Shown: positions 40,116-53,126, counted from the stretch's first letter. The stretch is DNA of 64,000 nucleotides from Staphylococcus sp. NRL 16/872 (GCF_022815905.2 NZ_CP119327.1:2294001-2358000); one strand, 5' to 3'. Program-made: numbers and translations. Notes: generated by a model not told the origin, from the sequence alone.

Positions 40116-41749
40116 GAACGTCTTCCTTTCTTCATATGATAGAGTTTATCGCCAAATGGTAAATGTTTAAGTTCTTTATATCCTAAAATCTTCATATACA
40201 TCACTAAGACAAGTAAAACAACGACGCCGATAACGGCTACAATCAGAAGCTCCACAAGTCCGCCTAAACGTCCTACGGTTGGCATGACATACATCATACA
40301 TTGCACTACAAGTGACATGACAGCTAAAGCGACTAATGTCTTTAATATGAAATAACGCATGCGATTAAAACGATAATGTTTCATTACCTCAATGTGTAAA
40401 ACAATGACAAATAAGATAAGTGAAACGACTGTGCTTATACTTGCACCTACAATACCAAAGTGATGAATGAGTAAAACATTCAGTATAGCTTTTGCAACTA
40501 AGCCTACTATAACCCCAATTATTATAGGACGGATACGATTAAAGACTTGTAATAAAGCAATATCCATCATGATAAGGGACACGCATATTACGGTTAACAT
40601 ATAAAAACCTAATGTAAAACTTAAGCTATCTGTTTTGAAGAAGACCTGGTTCATAATAGGTAATAAATTAATTAATCCGATACCTGCAGCCGCACTGATT
40701 AAAATTGTAATCTTAAGTGAGGCGTTCGCGTAGCGATTCATTTGTACGCTATTATGATCTTCAATCGCTTGTGTTAACAATGGGATGAGCACAAAGCTAA
40801 ATGTTGTTGTAACAATGAGCCCCATTTGAATGAAAGAGGCGCCTCGATCGTATATGCCTTTTTGCATGATAGCTTGTTTGAATTGAAGTCCAAATGACTG
40901 TAAGGTATGAACGACTGTGAAGCTATCTATAAATTGCCACATGATGACTAATAGCTGACTTAAAGCAAAGATGATGGTTGCTATTAGTAGTTGTTTCCAC
41001 GGGATGTGGGTTGTTGGGTTCTGCCTTTTCAAAGGGAAAGGCTTAGTGAACATTAGATATAGGCTTGAGCCTAAGAACCCTAGTGCTGAGGCTAGGATGG
41101 CGAGTGTGCCGGCTTTGTATATGGTCCAGTGTTTCAACGTGAATAATGCGATGGTAACGATGATGATGCCGACGCGGATGAATTGTTCTATTACCTGGGA
41201 AATGGCAGGTATGTGCATGCGTTGTCTGCTTTGGTAGTAGCCGCGAAATACGCCGAGTACGCCGATGAAGAGGTAGCTTAGGCTTGCCATTCTCAGCATG
41301 GGTGCTAGGTGTGGATCGCCCATGAGTATTGCGATGGGATGGGCTAGGACTAGGATGATGGCGAAGATGGCCAATCCTAGTAGTTGGAATCCGATGAGCA
41401 CTCTGGAAAAGGCAGAAGCCTGGCCATTATTACCTAGTGTTTGTGTGACGGCGCTTGGGATGGCGTTCATCGACAGGATCATACCTAATGCGACGATTGG
41501 ATAAATTTGTTGATAGGCGTATAGGCCTGTGTCGCCAAGCACGTTTTGATATGGGACGCGATATATGGCGCTTAAGACTTTCACGATGATGAGCGCTAGG
41601 GTTAGTACGACGACGCCGTTGAAGGCAGCATGTTGCTGAGATGAACCTTTCGATGATGCTGGGTTCGTTGATTTTTGATTAGTTGATGTTTCTTTGGGTG
41701 TCGATGATACTGATGGTGGTGCTTGTCTTGATGGGTGTTTAGAGTTCAT
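40112..41749 (-). CDS. Polysaccharide-biosynthesis / MurJ-like flippase (MOP superfamily, YabM-type)
   Basis: Integral membrane protein of about 545 residues with some 14 hydrophobic helices after a Ser/Thr/Pro-rich cytoplasmic N-terminus (1-45). It belongs to the MATE/MOP lipid-flippase group that includes SpoVB, YabM and the Amj/MurJ-type exporters; the motif [17 protein letters not shown] near 60 is typical of the YabM/SpoVB branch. A role in wall-precursor or polysaccharide export is inferred. The ATG at 41749 overlaps mfd by 11 bp; a TTG two codons upstream with AAGGAAG at 8 nt is an alternative. The 5' half (about 41000-41720) uses many more G/C-ending codons than the 3' half. Confidence 0.85.
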   Translation of the reverse strand: MNSKHPSRQAPPSVSSTPKETSTNQKSTNPASSKGSSQQHAAFNGVVVLTLALIIVKVLSAIYRVPYQNVLGDTGLYAYQQIYPIVALGMILSMNAIPSAVTQTLGNNGQASAFSRVLIGFQLLGLAIFAIILVLAHPIAILMGDPHLAPMLRMASLSYLFIGVLGVFRGYYQSRQRMHIPAISQVIEQFIRVGIIIVTIALFTLKHWTIYKAGTLAILASALGFLGSSLYLMFTKPFPLKRQNPTTHIPWKQLLIATIIFALSQLLVIMWQFIDSFTVVHTLQSFGLQFKQAIMQKGIYDRGASFIQMGLIVTTTFSFVLIPLLTQAIEDHNSVQMNRYANASLKITILISAAAGIGLINLLPIMNQVFFKTDSLSFTLGFYMLTVICVSLIMMDIALLQVFNRIRPIIIGVIVGLVAKAILNVLLIHHFGIVGASISTVVSLILFVIVLHIEVMKHYRFNRMRYFILKTLVALAVMSLVVQCMMYVMPTVGRLGGLVELLIVAVIGVVVLLVLVMYMKILGYKELKHLPFGDKLYHMKKGRRS

Positions 41750-44700
41750 GTTCAATAACCATGCTTCCTTCTAAGCATTTAACTAAGAATTTCAGATTCT
41801 CGAGCCATTGTTTTGATTTCGTTAAAGTGACGTGCATTTTACCTTCTTTTACGCCGAGTTTCATTGCGCGTCCTAAAGGTTGTGTTTGTTTAAATAGTTC
41901 TTCGCCATTGATTTGTTCTGTGCCTTTCGCTGATAAGAAGACTTCAATTTGTTTGCCTTTATCTTTGATTAGCGTCACACCTGCATGTAAGGCATGGATT
42001 TTAATTTCTACCATTTCTAATAGACGTTCTACTTCTACTGGGTAATCGTTGAAACGATCGATTAATTCATCTTTAATATCGAAAAGTTGTTCCTCTGTTT
42101 CTACTTTACGTAGCTTTTTATATATTTCAATTTTAGCTTGTTCATTTTGAATATATTGCGCTGGTAAGTAAGCATCAAGATGTAATTCCATTTCTACTTC
42201 TGGAGCATCAGGCGCTTCTTCTTTAATGCCACGTTTTTCATTAACCGCTTCTTCAAGCATTTGTGAGTACAAGTCGAAACCAACTGAGTCGATGAAGCCG
42301 TGTTGTTGTTTACCTAATAAGTTACCTGCACCACGGATATTTAAGTCACGCATAGCAATCTTAAAGCCTGAACCTAATTCAGTAAATTCTTTAATCGCTT
42401 GTAGACGTTCTTCGGCAGTTTCAGTTAAGACTTTATTCGCTGAATGTAAGAAATAAGCATAACCGATACGACTTGAACGACCTACGCGTCCACGTAATTG
42501 ATACAGCTGACTTAAACCAAAGCGATCCGCTTCTTCAATGATTAATGTATTAGCGTTTGGTACGTCTACACCTGTTTCAATAATGGTTGTAGTCACTAAG
42601 ATGTCGTATTCCCCATTGATGAAACTTAACATTGTTTCTTCAAGGTCACGCTCAGTCATTTGACCATGTGCGACCGCAATGTTAGCTTCTGGCATCAACA
42701 TTTGGAGTTGCTCACGCTTTTCATAAATCGATTGTACTTTGTTATAAAGATAGAACACTTGGCCATCACGTGATAATTCTCGTTCTAAAGCTTCTTTAAT
42801 AAAATTACTGTTTTGTTCAAGTACGTAAGTTTGGACAGGGAAGCGGTTCTCTGGTGGTGTTTCAATAACAGATAAATCACGTACCCCTAACATACTCATA
42901 TGCAATGTTCTAGGAATTGGTGTCGCTGTAAGTGTTAATACATCGACGTTCGTTTTTAATGTTTTAATACGTTCTTTATGGCGTACACCGAAACGTTGTT
43001 CTTCATCGACGATTAGTAAACCTAAGTCTTTATATTGAATATCTTTACTTAATAATTTGTGGGTGCCGACGACAATGTCAACGTAACCAGATTTCAAGCC
43101 TTCTTTCGTTTCTTTTACTTCTTTTGCAGAGCGGAAACGACTAATAAGTTCAATTTGGACTGGGAAATCCTGCATACGCTCAATTAATGTTTCATAATGT
43201 TGTTGCGCTAAAATCGTTGTTGGCACTAAGAATGCCACTTGTTTCCCTTCCATTACTGCTTTAAAGGCTGCACGTACGGCCACTTCTGTTTTACCGTAAC
43301 CGACGTCACCACAAAGTAAGCGATCCATAGGACGTTCGCGTTCCATATCGTCTTTAATTTCTTCAATTGATTTCGCTTGGTCTGGCGTAAGTTCGTAAGG
43401 GAAATCCATTTCGAACGTAGTTTGTTCCGCCGTATCTTCTCCATACTGATAGCCGACAGACATTTCACGTTCTTTGTAAAGTGCGATAAGTTCATCTGCA
43501 ATATCTTCAACACTTTGTTGAACTTTCGCTTTCGTCTTCTTCCATTCAGAGCCGCCCAATTTATTAAGTCGCGGTGATTTATCCTCAGAAGCCACGTATT
43601 TTTGTACTTGGTCCATTTGATCAACAGGAACAAACAGTTGGTCCGTACCTTTATATTGCAATTTAATATAGTCGCGGTGAACGTCACCTACTTCAAGCGT
43701 TTCAACGCCTAAATAACGCCCCACACCGTGATGCACGTGAACGATATAGTCACCTACATTTAAATCTTGGTACGATTTAATTTTTTCAGCGTTAGACATC
43801 GTTTTTGTACGTTTACGTTGCTTTTTCTGTTTCGTTTTAAAAAGCTCTCGCTCAGTAATTACGACCAACTGCATATACGGTAGTTCGAAACCTTCAGATA
43901 AACTACCTTCTGTCACAATAGCTTGGCCACTTTGAACCTCGCTATGAATGTTGGTCACGGTAGGAATGTGCATTTCATTTAACATTGATTGGATACGTTC
44001 CACTTTCGTTTCCGTTTCTACAAGCACGACCATCGTATAATCATTGTGCACATAACGTTGGAATTCAGAACGCATGATGTCGTATTGACCATAAAATTGT
44101 TGTACTGGTTTACATGAGAACTTAATTATGTGCTGTAATTTTACTGGCATTGAAGAGGTAAACAATGTGAAATAAGTTACTGGATAATGTCCAATTAGCG
44201 TTTCAAATCCATCATATTGCATGAATGATTGACCGATAAATCCATTACCACTTTCAATTAAATTCTGTATAAAATCATCTACTTCAGTTGTTAATGTCTT
44301 CTCCGTTTCTTTAATACGATTATATTCGTCGGCTACAATGATGGCATCCTTTTCAAAATAATCAATAAGTGTCGATGGCTTCTCATACATAAACGCCACA
44401 AGACGACGCAATAATTGATGATCGAAAAATGTCGCTTCAAATAATTTGAAACTTTCGTACGTTTCTTTCAAATCATTACGAACTGATTTGTCGATTTTAG
44501 GGCGTGTATGTTCATAAGCTGCTTGCAATTCAGTTTGAAGATGCTGAATGACTTCATCAGTGATCACGTAATCGCTCGCAGTTGTGATATCTACACTTTC
44601 AACATTGTCATTGGAACGTTGTGTTTCCACGTCAAAATCACGAATTGAATCTACTTCTGTATCAAATAATTCAATTCTGACCGGTTGTCCTATTAATGGA

Positions 44701-45248
44701 TAGATATCGATGATGCCCCCACGTAGAGAGAATTCTCCAATATGTGACACGACGCTTTCACGGCGATAACCCATGTTAACTAATTTATTTAATAAACCAT
44801 CAACATCAATATCATCGCCAACATTAAGCGTAATTTGATGGTCTTTCCACATCTCTACAGGTGTGAGCCATTTTTTCAAACCATTTAATGGAACGATAAA
44901 TAACCCTTTCTCATTATGAGCTAAGGCAGTTAACGTGCGCACACGTTCACTCATAAGTTGAGGGCTTTGCGTTGAGAATTCTTCCGTCATAATATCTTGA
45001 ACTGGATATTTATAAACTTCTGAACTGTCTACATATTGTAAAATATCTGTTTCTAACTTATCTGCTTGATATAAGTTGTTAGTAATTAATAACATTTGGC
45101 GCTGATCTTTGAGATACTTTTCAGCAATAATCGTCGCTTTTGCCGAGGGAGAGAGGCCAGTAACTAAAATATTCTCTTGGCCGAAGACTTGGTCGAGTTC
45201 CTGGAATCGTTTATCTTTCTGTATATAATCTGAAATGATGGTTCTCAA
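41739..45248 (-). CDS. mfd: Transcription-repair coupling factor Mfd
   Basis: SF2 translocase (1169 aa) that removes stalled RNA polymerase and recruits UvrA. In order it has a UvrB-like N-terminal module (about 1-350), an RNA-polymerase-interacting CarD-like/Tudor domain (about 490-560, [18 protein letters not shown]), the helicase core with Walker [13 protein letters not shown] near 645 and DEEQ box [11 protein letters not shown] near 745, and a C-terminal TRCF autoinhibitory domain. It starts at TTG with GGAG seven bases upstream; this TTG overlaps the pth stop by 4 nt. Confidence 0.96.
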   Translation of the reverse strand: MRTIISDYIQKDKRFQELDQVFGQENILVTGLSPSAKATIIAEKYLKDQRQMLLITNNLYQADKLETDILQYVDSSEVYKYPVQDIMTEEFSTQSPQLMSERVRTLTALAHNEKGLFIVPLNGLKKWLTPVEMWKDHQITLNVGDDIDVDGLLNKLVNMGYRRESVVSHIGEFSLRGGIIDIYPLIGQPVRIELFDTEVDSIRDFDVETQRSNDNVESVDITTASDYVITDEVIQHLQTELQAAYEHTRPKIDKSVRNDLKETYESFKLFEATFFDHQLLRRLVAFMYEKPSTLIDYFEKDAIIVADEYNRIKETEKTLTTEVDDFIQNLIESGNGFIGQSFMQYDGFETLIGHYPVTYFTLFTSSMPVKLQHIIKFSCKPVQQFYGQYDIMRSEFQRYVHNDYTMVVLVETETKVERIQSMLNEMHIPTVTNIHSEVQSGQAIVTEGSLSEGFELPYMQLVVITERELFKTKQKKQRKRTKTMSNAEKIKSYQDLNVGDYIVHVHHGVGRYLGVETLEVGDVHRDYIKLQYKGTDQLFVPVDQMDQVQKYVASEDKSPRLNKLGGSEWKKTKAKVQQSVEDIADELIALYKEREMSVGYQYGEDTAEQTTFEMDFPYELTPDQAKSIEEIKDDMERERPMDRLLCGDVGYGKTEVAVRAAFKAVMEGKQVAFLVPTTILAQQHYETLIERMQDFPVQIELISRFRSAKEVKETKEGLKSGYVDIVVGTHKLLSKDIQYKDLGLLIVDEEQRFGVRHKERIKTLKTNVDVLTLTATPIPRTLHMSMLGVRDLSVIETPPENRFPVQTYVLEQNSNFIKEALERELSRDGQVFYLYNKVQSIYEKREQLQMLMPEANIAVAHGQMTERDLEETMLSFINGEYDILVTTTIIETGVDVPNANTLIIEEADRFGLSQLYQLRGRVGRSSRIGYAYFLHSANKVLTETAEERLQAIKEFTELGSGFKIAMRDLNIRGAGNLLGKQQHGFIDSVGFDLYSQMLEEAVNEKRGIKEEAPDAPEVEMELHLDAYLPAQYIQNEQAKIEIYKKLRKVETEEQLFDIKDELIDRFNDYPVEVERLLEMVEIKIHALHAGVTLIKDKGKQIEVFLSAKGTEQINGEELFKQTQPLGRAMKLGVKEGKMHVTLTKSKQWLENLKFLVKCLEGSMVIEHEL

Positions 45249-45817
45249 TTGACTTCTCCATTATATTCATTCATAACATGATCGAAGCGTGAACTTTCAA
45301 TAAATGACTCTACTGCTTGTGCAGCATGTTCAATCACTTTCTCCATTGTTATCATTTCATCTTTTGAAAATTTCTGTAATACATAATCCGGAACTGACAT
45401 ACCGTTTGTTGGTCTCCCTACACCAATACGAATGCGTTTAAATTGATCGGTACCAAGATGTTTAATAATGGATTTCATACCGTTATGACCACCAGCGCTT
45501 CCTTTTTGACGCAAGCGAATGTGACCTTGAGATAAATCTAAATCATCATATAGGACGATGAGATCTTCTACGTCAACATTATAGTAATCCATCAGTGGTC
45601 CTACCGCTTCACCTGATAAATTCATCATTGTCATCGGCTCAACAAATAGGACTTTATCACCATTAAGGCGTTCAATCGTATAAGCACCTTTAAACTTTTG
45701 TTTATCTAATGAAAAGTGATGTTTCTCTAAAAGATAATCAATCACTTCAAAGCCGATATTGTGTCTTGTTAGTTCGAAACGTTTCCCTATATTTCCAAGA
45801 CCCACAATACATTTCAT
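45245..45817 (-). CDS. pth: Peptidyl-tRNA hydrolase
   Basis: Releases tRNA from stalled peptidyl-tRNA (190 aa, the length I recall for S. aureus). Key residues are the N-terminal [18 protein letters not shown] with catalytic His near 20, [11 protein letters not shown] near 65, and the substrate-binding [24 protein letters not shown] region near 93-115. The ATG at 45817 has GGAGG eight bases upstream; an in-frame TTG five codons earlier overlaps that site. It is translationally coupled to mfd. Confidence 0.95.
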   Translation of the reverse strand: MKCIVGLGNIGKRFELTRHNIGFEVIDYLLEKHHFSLDKQKFKGAYTIERLNGDKVLFVEPMTMMNLSGEAVGPLMDYYNVDVEDLIVLYDDLDLSQGHIRLRQKGSAGGHNGMKSIIKHLGTDQFKRIRIGVGRPTNGMSVPDYVLQKFSKDEMITMEKVIEHAAQAVESFIESSRFDHVMNEYNGEVN

Positions 45818-45915
45818 ACGTGCAACCTCCAATGTGTTTTAATAGACGTTTTCACCAGTTCAGATGTCCGTCATATTGATTAATCATTATTTTATAACAT
45901 TCCCTATCATAACAC

Positions 45916-45955
45916 AAAAAAGGAGTGGAACAGAATTCATTGTTCCACCCTACAA
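45916..45955 (-). terminator. Terminator-like hairpin upstream of pth
   Basis: GTGGAACA and TGTTCCAC enclose an 8-nt loop and are followed by TCC and a T-run on the minus strand. It separates the repeat-rich region from the pth-mfd operon. Confidence 0.7.
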
Positions 45956-46540
45956 GGATGATTCGAGATGAGAAGAGCTTGATATAAGCGTTCCCTCAGC
46001 TCAGTGCGCCACTGTAAATTTGCATTGTAGCTTTAAAATATTATCTTTTATCCTAGATTCTAAAAACCATCCGACAAATTATCCTTCATCTCTGCCAGAA
46101 TTCACGGCTGACACTCGAAGAACCAGTACTATGTTGAACTTAAGTGGTTCTAAAGTAAATTACGAATGACGTTGCGCGCGGGGCCCCAGCACAAAGACTT
46201 TCGCAAAGAAAGTCTACAAACAAAGCAAGCTGGGCGACAGTTTGGGAGATAGGGTTATTGAGGAACGTAAGTGTTCATACACTTACGTAAGTAGTTCTAA
46301 GGTAGATTACGAAGTGTAGTTGTGAAGACTCTTAGGTGATCAATATATAAAATGAACCTAAGTGCGAGTGCACTTAGGTAAGAAATTCTAAAGATGAACT
46401 ACGAGTGTTGTTGCGCGACTCTTGGCGGAAAAGAAAGAGCCTCAAGACTACAGGCTTGAGCCTTTCCCGCAAGAAAGCGTCGCAACAAAAATGAGTAAAT
46501 GTTCATCTAAGAATTTCTTTACAACCCAGCCCATGAGAAT

Positions 46541-46582
46541 AAAAAAACTGCCCACAAAGTCAGAGACTTTGTCGACAGTTTG
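46541..46582 (-). terminator. rplY terminator
   Basis: AAACTGTCGACAAAGTC and GACTTTGTGGGCAGTTT form a long stem with a T-run on the minus strand, just after the rplY stop. Confidence 0.88.
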
Positions 46583-46589
46583 AAACGAA

Positions 46590-47252
46590 TTATTCTTCGT
46601 CTTTATTTTCTTCTTTTTCTTCTTCGCTATCTTCGCCAGCAACTTCTGGTTCTTCAGTTGCAGCTTCACCTTCCATAGCTTCGATTTCCTCTTCACTTGG
46701 TTCGTCAGTTGGAGGTACTACTGTTACTACAGATTCTTCAGGATCATTTTCGATAGTGAAGTCACCAGAAACTTTAATATCAGCAACTGAGTAGCTATCA
46801 TTGATTTGTAATTCAGTGATGTCTACTTCGATTGCTTCAGGAATGTTTTCTGGAGTAGCTGTAACTTCTAAGTCGAATAATGGTTGTTCAACTACGCCAC
46901 CTTCTTTAGCGCCAGCAGCTTCACCAACTAAGTGAACTGGTACTTCAACAGTACGTTCTTCAGTCATGTTGATTGCTAAGAAGTCGATGTGTGTAATTTG
47001 GTTTTTAAGTGGATCAAATTGATAATCTGATACCATTACTTTAATTGTTTTAGAACCTACGCCTAAATCAATTACACCGTTACGTCCAACTTCACGAATC
47101 ACTTTGATGAATTCAACTTCATCAACTTTAACTGAAGTATTTTTAGTACCATAACCATAAACTACTGCAGGTACTTTACCTGTGTTACGTAATTTTTTAA
47201 GGTCAGAACGAGTTTGTTTACCTTGACGGATGATTGACTTTAATGAAGCCAT
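46590..47252 (-). CDS. rplY: 50S ribosomal protein L25/general stress protein Ctc
   Basis: Ctc-type L25 (220 aa) binds 5S rRNA. The N-terminal RNA-binding part ([19 protein letters not shown] ... PAVVYGYG) is followed by the TL5/Ctc beta domain and a very acidic tail ([18 protein letters not shown] onwards). The ATG at 47252 has GGTGG eight bases upstream. In Bacillus and Staphylococcus the gene is stress-inducible through SigB; I do not see a clear SigB promoter here. A strong terminator follows. Confidence 0.95.
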   Translation of the reverse strand: MASLKSIIRQGKQTRSDLKKLRNTGKVPAVVYGYGTKNTSVKVDEVEFIKVIREVGRNGVIDLGVGSKTIKVMVSDYQFDPLKNQITHIDFLAINMTEERTVEVPVHLVGEAAGAKEGGVVEQPLFDLEVTATPENIPEAIEVDITELQINDSYSVADIKVSGDFTIENDPEESVVTVVPPTDEPSEEEIEAMEGEAATEEPEVAGEDSEEEKEENKDEE

Positions 47253-47468
47253 TCGTATTTCCACCTTTCATATTAAAGTTTTGACACGTATTATTATCTG
47301 ACAACACCTGTCAACATGCGATGTTCTCATATATTAATGAAATGTCTAAACTTATCCTCACTTACCCATCAACTTAATAGTTGCTTGCAAGTGTTTATTA
47401 GTTCGTAAAACCACGAACGAATGTATTATACACGGTTGGAAACGAGAAGTCAAACGCATTTGTAAATT

Positions 47469-48434
47469 TTAGTCAAATAATACACTCACTGATTCTCTTT
47501 CGTATACGCGAATAATCGCTTGTGCTAATAATCCAGCTACAGATAGTTCTTTTGTATTCGCTGGTTTGCGACTATCGTCAAGTAAGATTGAGTTAGTCAC
47601 AATTAATTCTTTAATTGCTGAATTTTCGATACGCTCTTTAGCAGGACCTGATAAAACAGGGTGTGTACAACATGCATAAACTTCTTTAGCACCTTTGTCT
47701 TTAAGTGCTTGTGCAGCTAATGTGATTGTACCTGCTGTATCAATAATGTCGTCAATAATAATTGCTGTACGACCTTGAATATCACCAACAATATTCATGA
47801 CTTCAGCTACGTTTGGTTTTGGACGACGTTTATCAATAATCGCAATCGGAGTTTTTAAAATGTCAGCTAATTTACGCGCACGTGTTACACCGCCATGGTC
47901 AGGTGAAACAACTACGCATTCTTCTGGGTCAATGTTAGGGTCATTTTCAAAATGTTGACCAATGATTGGTACGCCCATTAAGTGGTCGATAGGAATATCA
48001 AAGAATCCTTGAATTTGAGGTGCATGTAAATCTAATGCGATCATACGGTTTGCACCAGCTGTTTCAATTAAATTAGCTACTAATTTCGCAGTAATAGGTT
48101 CACGGCTACGTGCTTTTCTATCTTGGCGCGCATAACCATAATAAGGAACTACAATATTAATATTCGCCGCAGATGCACGTTTACAAGCATCAATCATAAT
48201 TAATAATTCCATTAGGTGTAAATTAACAGGATAAGAAGTTGGTTGAATAATGAAGACATCACAACCACGAATACTTTCTTCAATATTAATTTGAATTTCA
48301 CCATCACTGAAGCGTTTTACAGAACATTTACCTAATTCAATCCCTACTCGATCAGCAACTTCTTGTGCTAACGGTTCATTCCCTTTTAAAGAGAAAATCT
48401 TTAAAGATGAATTTTTGTATTCATTATTTAACAT
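47469..48434 (-). CDS. prs: Ribose-phosphate pyrophosphokinase
   Basis: Makes PRPP from ribose 5-phosphate and ATP (321 aa), feeding purine, pyrimidine, His, Trp and NAD synthesis. The catalytic and binding motifs are intact: [15 protein letters not shown] near 40, [12 protein letters not shown] near 100, [14 protein letters not shown] near 135, and the PRPP loop [14 protein letters not shown] near 220. It lies downstream of glmU, as in many Firmicutes, so sugar-nucleotide and PRPP supply are linked. ATG with GGAGGA upstream. Confidence 0.97.
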   Translation of the reverse strand: MLNNEYKNSSLKIFSLKGNEPLAQEVADRVGIELGKCSVKRFSDGEIQINIEESIRGCDVFIIQPTSYPVNLHLMELLIMIDACKRASAANINIVVPYYGYARQDRKARSREPITAKLVANLIETAGANRMIALDLHAPQIQGFFDIPIDHLMGVPIIGQHFENDPNIDPEECVVVSPDHGGVTRARKLADILKTPIAIIDKRRPKPNVAEVMNIVGDIQGRTAIIIDDIIDTAGTITLAAQALKDKGAKEVYACCTHPVLSGPAKERIENSAIKELIVTNSILLDDSRKPANTKELSVAGLLAQAIIRVYERESVSVLFD

Positions 48435-48545
48435 TTATAGTCCTCCAATTTTTTACTTAGACACTCTTATTATATAAAAAATCAACAACTTTTACTATGT
48501 TCAACAAAAAAACTAAAAAAAGAAGTTCTTTATATTATCAAAAAA

Positions 48546-49931
<1,386 letters not shown>

Positions 49932-50023
49932 TCATAATTATTATAATTTAACTGAACTTCGAGTTTCAATACATAATAAACTGTCTACATTATGCAATTG
50001 AGAAATAGAACCTCTCTTTTTCA

Positions 50024-50060
50024 TAAAAAACAGGCTCAACAAAATATGCGCTGAACCTGT
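50024..50060 (-). terminator. spoVG terminator
   Basis: ACAGGTTCAGC and GTTGAGCCTGT pair across a 9-nt loop and are followed by six T's on the minus strand. It ends the ispE/purR-yabJ-spoVG transcript. Confidence 0.87.
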
Positions 50061-50080
50061 AGTTAAATCTATATATTTGA

Positions 50081-50383
50081 TTAAGCTTCGTCTGATTCTT
50101 CTGATGAAGCATTTTTATCAGGAATCACTTCATCTGTTTCGTCATATACTTTCATAACGGCATCTTGAATCTCTTGTCTCATTTCAGAGTTAATTGGATG
50201 CGCGATATCACGGAATTCACCATCTGGTGTACGTTTACTTGGCATAGCAACGAAAAGACCTGAGTTGCCTTCAATCACGCGTAAATCATGGATTACAAAC
50301 GCTTCATCGAGTGTAATTGAAACAAGTGCTTTCATTCTGCCATCTGTTTGTATTTTTCTAAGTCTTACATCTGTCACTTTCAT
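50081..50383 (-). CDS. spoVG: Regulatory protein SpoVG
   Basis: Small nucleic-acid-binding regulator (100 aa). The first 85 residues ([22 protein letters not shown] ... [12 protein letters not shown]) are highly conserved; the tail is acidic. In S. aureus the yabJ-spoVG transcript depends on SigB, and SpoVG is the effector that modulates capsule, antibiotic resistance and virulence genes. It lies 66 bp after yabJ; I could not pick out a clear SigB promoter in or before yabJ. Confidence 0.95.
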   Translation of the reverse strand: MKVTDVRLRKIQTDGRMKALVSITLDEAFVIHDLRVIEGNSGLFVAMPSKRTPDGEFRDIAHPINSEMRQEIQDAVMKVYDETDEVIPDKNASSEESDEA

Positions 50384-50449
50384 GCAGTGAGCCCCCCTAG
50401 TATATATCTTTGTTTGTTTAGAAGCTTGACAATTTTTTAATTAAGAAAA

Positions 50450-50830
50450 TTATAGTCCTTTAACTTTACCTACTACTTCAATTTCAACTTTAACGTCTTT
50501 TGGTAAGCGTGCAACTTCAACACAACTACGTGCTGGTTGATGTTCACTGAAATAACTTCCATAGACTTCGTTTATTTGTTGAAATTCATTCATGTCAGAA
50601 ATAAAGATAGTTGCTTTTACTACAGATTCTAAATCTGAACCCGCTTCTTCAAGTACAACTGATACATTCTCAAGTACTTGTTTTGTTTGTTCTTTTACAT
50701 CATCACTAACGATATTCCCTTCAGTATCTAATGGGATTTGTCCTGATGTAAATACTAAATTGTTCACAACCATTGCATGTGAATATGGTCCTAAAGCTTC
50801 CGGTGCTTTATTGGTATTAATTGTTTTCAT
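50450..50830 (-). CDS. yabJ: RidA/YjgF-family deaminase YabJ
   Basis: RidA-type enamine/imine deaminase (126 aa) that hydrolyses reactive 2-aminoacrylate intermediates. The motifs [12 protein letters not shown] at 9-20, FTSGQIPLD near 28-36 and the active-site arginine in [12 protein letters not shown] near 101-112 are present. It is 16 bp after purR; in B. subtilis YabJ is needed for PurR repression, which fits the neighbourhood. Confidence 0.95.
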   Translation of the reverse strand: MKTINTNKAPEALGPYSHAMVVNNLVFTSGQIPLDTEGNIVSDDVKEQTKQVLENVSVVLEEAGSDLESVVKATIFISDMNEFQQINEVYGSYFSEHQPARSCVEVARLPKDVKVEIEVVGKVKGL

Positions 50831-50846
50831 GTTGTAAAAACTCCTT

Positions 50847-51671
50847 TTACGAAAATTTAGACAAACTGTTGCCAGGTTCTACTTTAAATTCCTGATTATA
50901 TTCATCAACATCTGATAATTTAACTAAAGAAGTATAATCCTCAATCAATCTTTGTTTAACTTCTTTTGATTCTACAAGTACAGATACCCCTTTTACTTCA
51001 GCTTTAAACTCATTCATAAGATTCATAACCCCGTTTATTGAGCCACCTGCTCTCATAAAATCATCTACAACAAGTACATTTGAATTTTCAGCTAGCGTGC
51101 GTTTAGATAGTACCATTGTTTCAATTTTACGAGATGATCCTGAAACATAATTGATAGATACAGTAGAACCTTCTGTTACTTTATTGTCTTTTCTAATAAC
51201 CACTACAGGTAAATTTAATACGTTAGCTACCGCATTGGCAAGTGATATCCCTTTTGTGGCAATCGTCACTACAGCATCTAACTTTTCATCCATATAGATA
51301 CTTGCGATTAACTTACCTACTTTATTTAATAAAGTAGGGTTACCGACTAAATCAGATAAGAACAAATATCCTCCTGGTAACAAGCGCTCTTTTTCTTGTA
51401 ATAAAGCAATAATTTCATCAATAATTTCTGTGGCTTCTTCTTTACTCATCATAGGTTTGTAAGTAACTCCACCACTTGCGCCCGCAGTTGTAATTACAGT
51501 TCCTAATTTCTCTTTTTGGAATGTGTTTTTTATAATTTGAACGTCTTCACTAATTGAGGACTTTGCTTGTTTAAATTTTTTCACGAAAAATGTTAAAGGT
51601 ATTAATTGATTTGGATGATTCATTAAATATTGTGTCATAAAGACGATGCGTTCGCTTCTTTTATACCTCAT
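50847..51671 (-). CDS. purR: Purine operon repressor PurR
   Basis: Gram-positive PurR (274 aa) has an N-terminal winged helix (about 1-75) and a PRTase-like effector domain whose PRPP motif [14 protein letters not shown] lies near 200. PRPP relieves its binding to Pur boxes in front of pur genes; loss in S. aureus also raises virulence gene expression. It is 13 bp downstream of ispE and is followed closely by yabJ. The neighbouring prs gene makes its effector. Confidence 0.96.
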   Translation of the reverse strand: MRYKRSERIVFMTQYLMNHPNQLIPLTFFVKKFKQAKSSISEDVQIIKNTFQKEKLGTVITTAGASGGVTYKPMMSKEEATEIIDEIIALLQEKERLLPGGYLFLSDLVGNPTLLNKVGKLIASIYMDEKLDAVVTIATKGISLANAVANVLNLPVVVIRKDNKVTEGSTVSINYVSGSSRKIETMVLSKRTLAENSNVLVVDDFMRAGGSINGVMNLMNEFKAEVKGVSVLVESKEVKQRLIEDYTSLVKLSDVDEYNQEFKVEPGNSLSKFS

Positions 51672-51684
51672 AAGTCCAACCCTT

Positions 51685-52533
51685 CTATCCTAATAATCTA
51701 ACTAAATATACTTCGTTACAACAGCCATTGACTGCATTATAAATTTTCTTCGCTTGACTCTCTTTTTGTGCAAGACCATAAACTGTAGGTCCACTTCCAC
51801 TCATAAGTGCACCATCTGCACCACATTGCAACATATTATTTTTAATCTTTTCAATTTCAGGATGCAACGACATGGAAACTGGTTCTAAACGATTTGATAA
51901 ACTTTGGCACAATCTATGATAATCGCCCTCGTTAATCGCTTCTTTACACATCTTCGTATGTACATGATGCGCATAATTTAAATTAAGCGCTTTAAATATA
52001 TCTGGCGAAGATATTCCTAAATTCGGTTTAGCTAATACCACCCATGCGGACGGTGGCTTATTTAAAAACGTAACCTTTTCCCCTCTACCGGTACATATAG
52101 CAGTTTTACTATATATACAAAAAGGAATATCTGTACCAATTTGTATGCCTAATTTACTTAATTCATCTAAAGGCCTATTAAGGCCATATAAACGATTCAT
52201 ACCTCGCATTGTAGCCGCAGCATCGGCAGAACCGCCAGCTAATCCAGCTGACACTGGAATATCTTTATCAATCGTAATGGTCACACCATGATTTAATTCA
52301 TAGGTCTCCATCATCAATTTTGCAGCACGATAAGCAAGATTTTTATGATCATTTGGAACGTAATTATGCTCTATGTCTACAACAATGTTTTTATCATTTC
52401 TTTTTTGAAAAGAAAGGCGATCATTTAAATCTACAGTTGTCATGACCATTGCAATTTCATGATATCCATCATCTCTTTTGAAAAGTGTATCGAGCGTCAA
52501 ATTTATCTTGGCAGGTGCCGTTTCATATATCAT
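51685..52533 (-). CDS. ispE: 4-diphosphocytidyl-2-C-methyl-D-erythritol kinase-like GHMP kinase
   Basis: GHMP kinase (282 aa) with the ATP loop [19 protein letters not shown] near 91-109 and the third motif [11 protein letters not shown] near 242-252. It is annotated as IspE, a methylerythritol-pathway enzyme. Staphylococci make isoprenoids by the mevalonate route, so the enzyme has no complete pathway to serve and its true substrate is open. The strict conservation of the ispE-purR-yabJ-spoVG order suggests it is useful. Confidence 0.88.
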   Translation of the reverse strand: MIYETAPAKINLTLDTLFKRDDGYHEIAMVMTTVDLNDRLSFQKRNDKNIVVDIEHNYVPNDHKNLAYRAAKLMMETYELNHGVTITIDKDIPVSAGLAGGSADAAATMRGMNRLYGLNRPLDELSKLGIQIGTDIPFCIYSKTAICTGRGEKVTFLNKPPSAWVVLAKPNLGISSPDIFKALNLNYAHHVHTKMCKEAINEGDYHRLCQSLSNRLEPVSMSLHPEIEKIKNNMLQCGADGALMSGSGPTVYGLAQKESQAKKIYNAVNGCCNEVYLVRLLG

Positions 52534-52862
52534 TTTCCCGCCCTCTCTTCATCAATAGTAATAAGATGATTTTAACATAAAGACTTAAAATATTTGATAG
52601 ATACACCGTAAATTTATGTAAAATCTTAATGAAAGCTATTTTAAATTCTCTTAATATCCGTTTTCTACGAAAAATAGCGAAATTAATATAAATAATATGT
52701 AAAATTTTATGTAAAAATAGTCCTTTAAAATATTTATTTGTTTATCTATTAAAAAGTGACCATAATGAAAAAGAGCATTGAACTCAATTTAAGCTCAATA
52801 CTCAATCATTTTTATTATAGAGTTTGCATAACACCGAACTACTCTATATTTATATGTTCAAA
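52534..52862. other. Intergenic region ispE-veg with veg terminator
   Basis: 329 bp without a gene. A terminator hairpin at 52768-52803 (GAG-ATTGA ... TCAAT-CTC with T-run on the minus strand) belongs to veg. The remaining AT-rich stretch (52534-52760) should hold the ispE promoter, but I cannot single out one pair of hexamers with confidence. Confidence 0.6.
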
Positions 52863-53126
52863 TTAGTGTGCAACTACTTCTTGATGATTATCCTCTTCAA
52901 ATGAAACTTGTACGTTCTCTGTAAGAACATCCGTATATGTATACGAAACTCTTTCAAAATTATGCTTATCTTGGTCTAATTCAACAATGAATACTGAAGG
53001 ATATGTTTCTTTTAACACACCACAACGTTCAATTGTTTTTTTACGACCACCATTGGCTTTTAGTACAATACGATTTCCTAAATGACAATCAATAGAATTT
53101 TTGATGTCCAAAATTGATTTTGGCAT
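52863..53126 (-). CDS. veg: Veg protein (biofilm-associated regulator family)
   Basis: Short, highly conserved protein (87 aa) with the core [20 protein letters not shown] near 19-38 and [11 protein letters not shown] near 42-52, a small beta-barrel-like fold. In B. subtilis Veg stimulates biofilm genes by acting against SinR. Staphylococci lack that circuit, so its function here is unknown. It has a strong GAGGTGG site and its own terminator. Confidence 0.93.
   Translation of the reverse strand: MPKSILDIKNSIDCHLGNRIVLKANGGRKKTIERCGVLKETYPSVFIVELDQDKHNFERVSYTYTDVLTENVQVSFEEDNHQEVVAH

Larger units (their letters stand above)
45818..46589. repeat. 772-bp intergenic region rich in hairpins and degenerate repeats
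   Basis: There is no gene here. Three degenerate copies of a ~40-75 nt motif with core TTCTAA-A-(G)T-A-ATTACGA(G)TG lie at about 46136-46178, 46265-46333 and 46353-46430. The second and third begin with perfect palindromes (ACGTAAGTG/CACTTACGT at 46265-46288 and CCTAAGTGC/GCACTTAGG at 46357-46378). A divergent inverted copy of the 30437-30498 hairpin module sits at 46179-46235, directly after the first copy. Further hairpins are at 45916-45955 and 46426-46468. The stretch 45956-46135 shows nothing recognisable. Confidence 0.75.

Noticed and set aside
43253-43687. 144-codon frame inside mfd
   Set aside because: It is a same-strand alternative frame in a well-conserved part of mfd, without ribosome binding site or codon bias.
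45956-46590. CRISPR-like or tandem-repeat array between rplY and pth
   Set aside because: Only three degenerate copies with irregular spacing and hairpins exist; there is no regular spacer structure and no cas gene.
46448-46696. 82-codon minus-strand frame with a lysine-rich stretch
   Set aside because: It overlaps the acidic tail of rplY in another frame and the rplY terminator; its lysines are the shadow of the Glu/Asp codons.
50384-50900. SigB promoter before yabJ-spoVG
   Set aside because: It is expected from S. aureus, but I could not find a GTTT...GGGTAT-like pair with proper spacing, so I did not annotate it.
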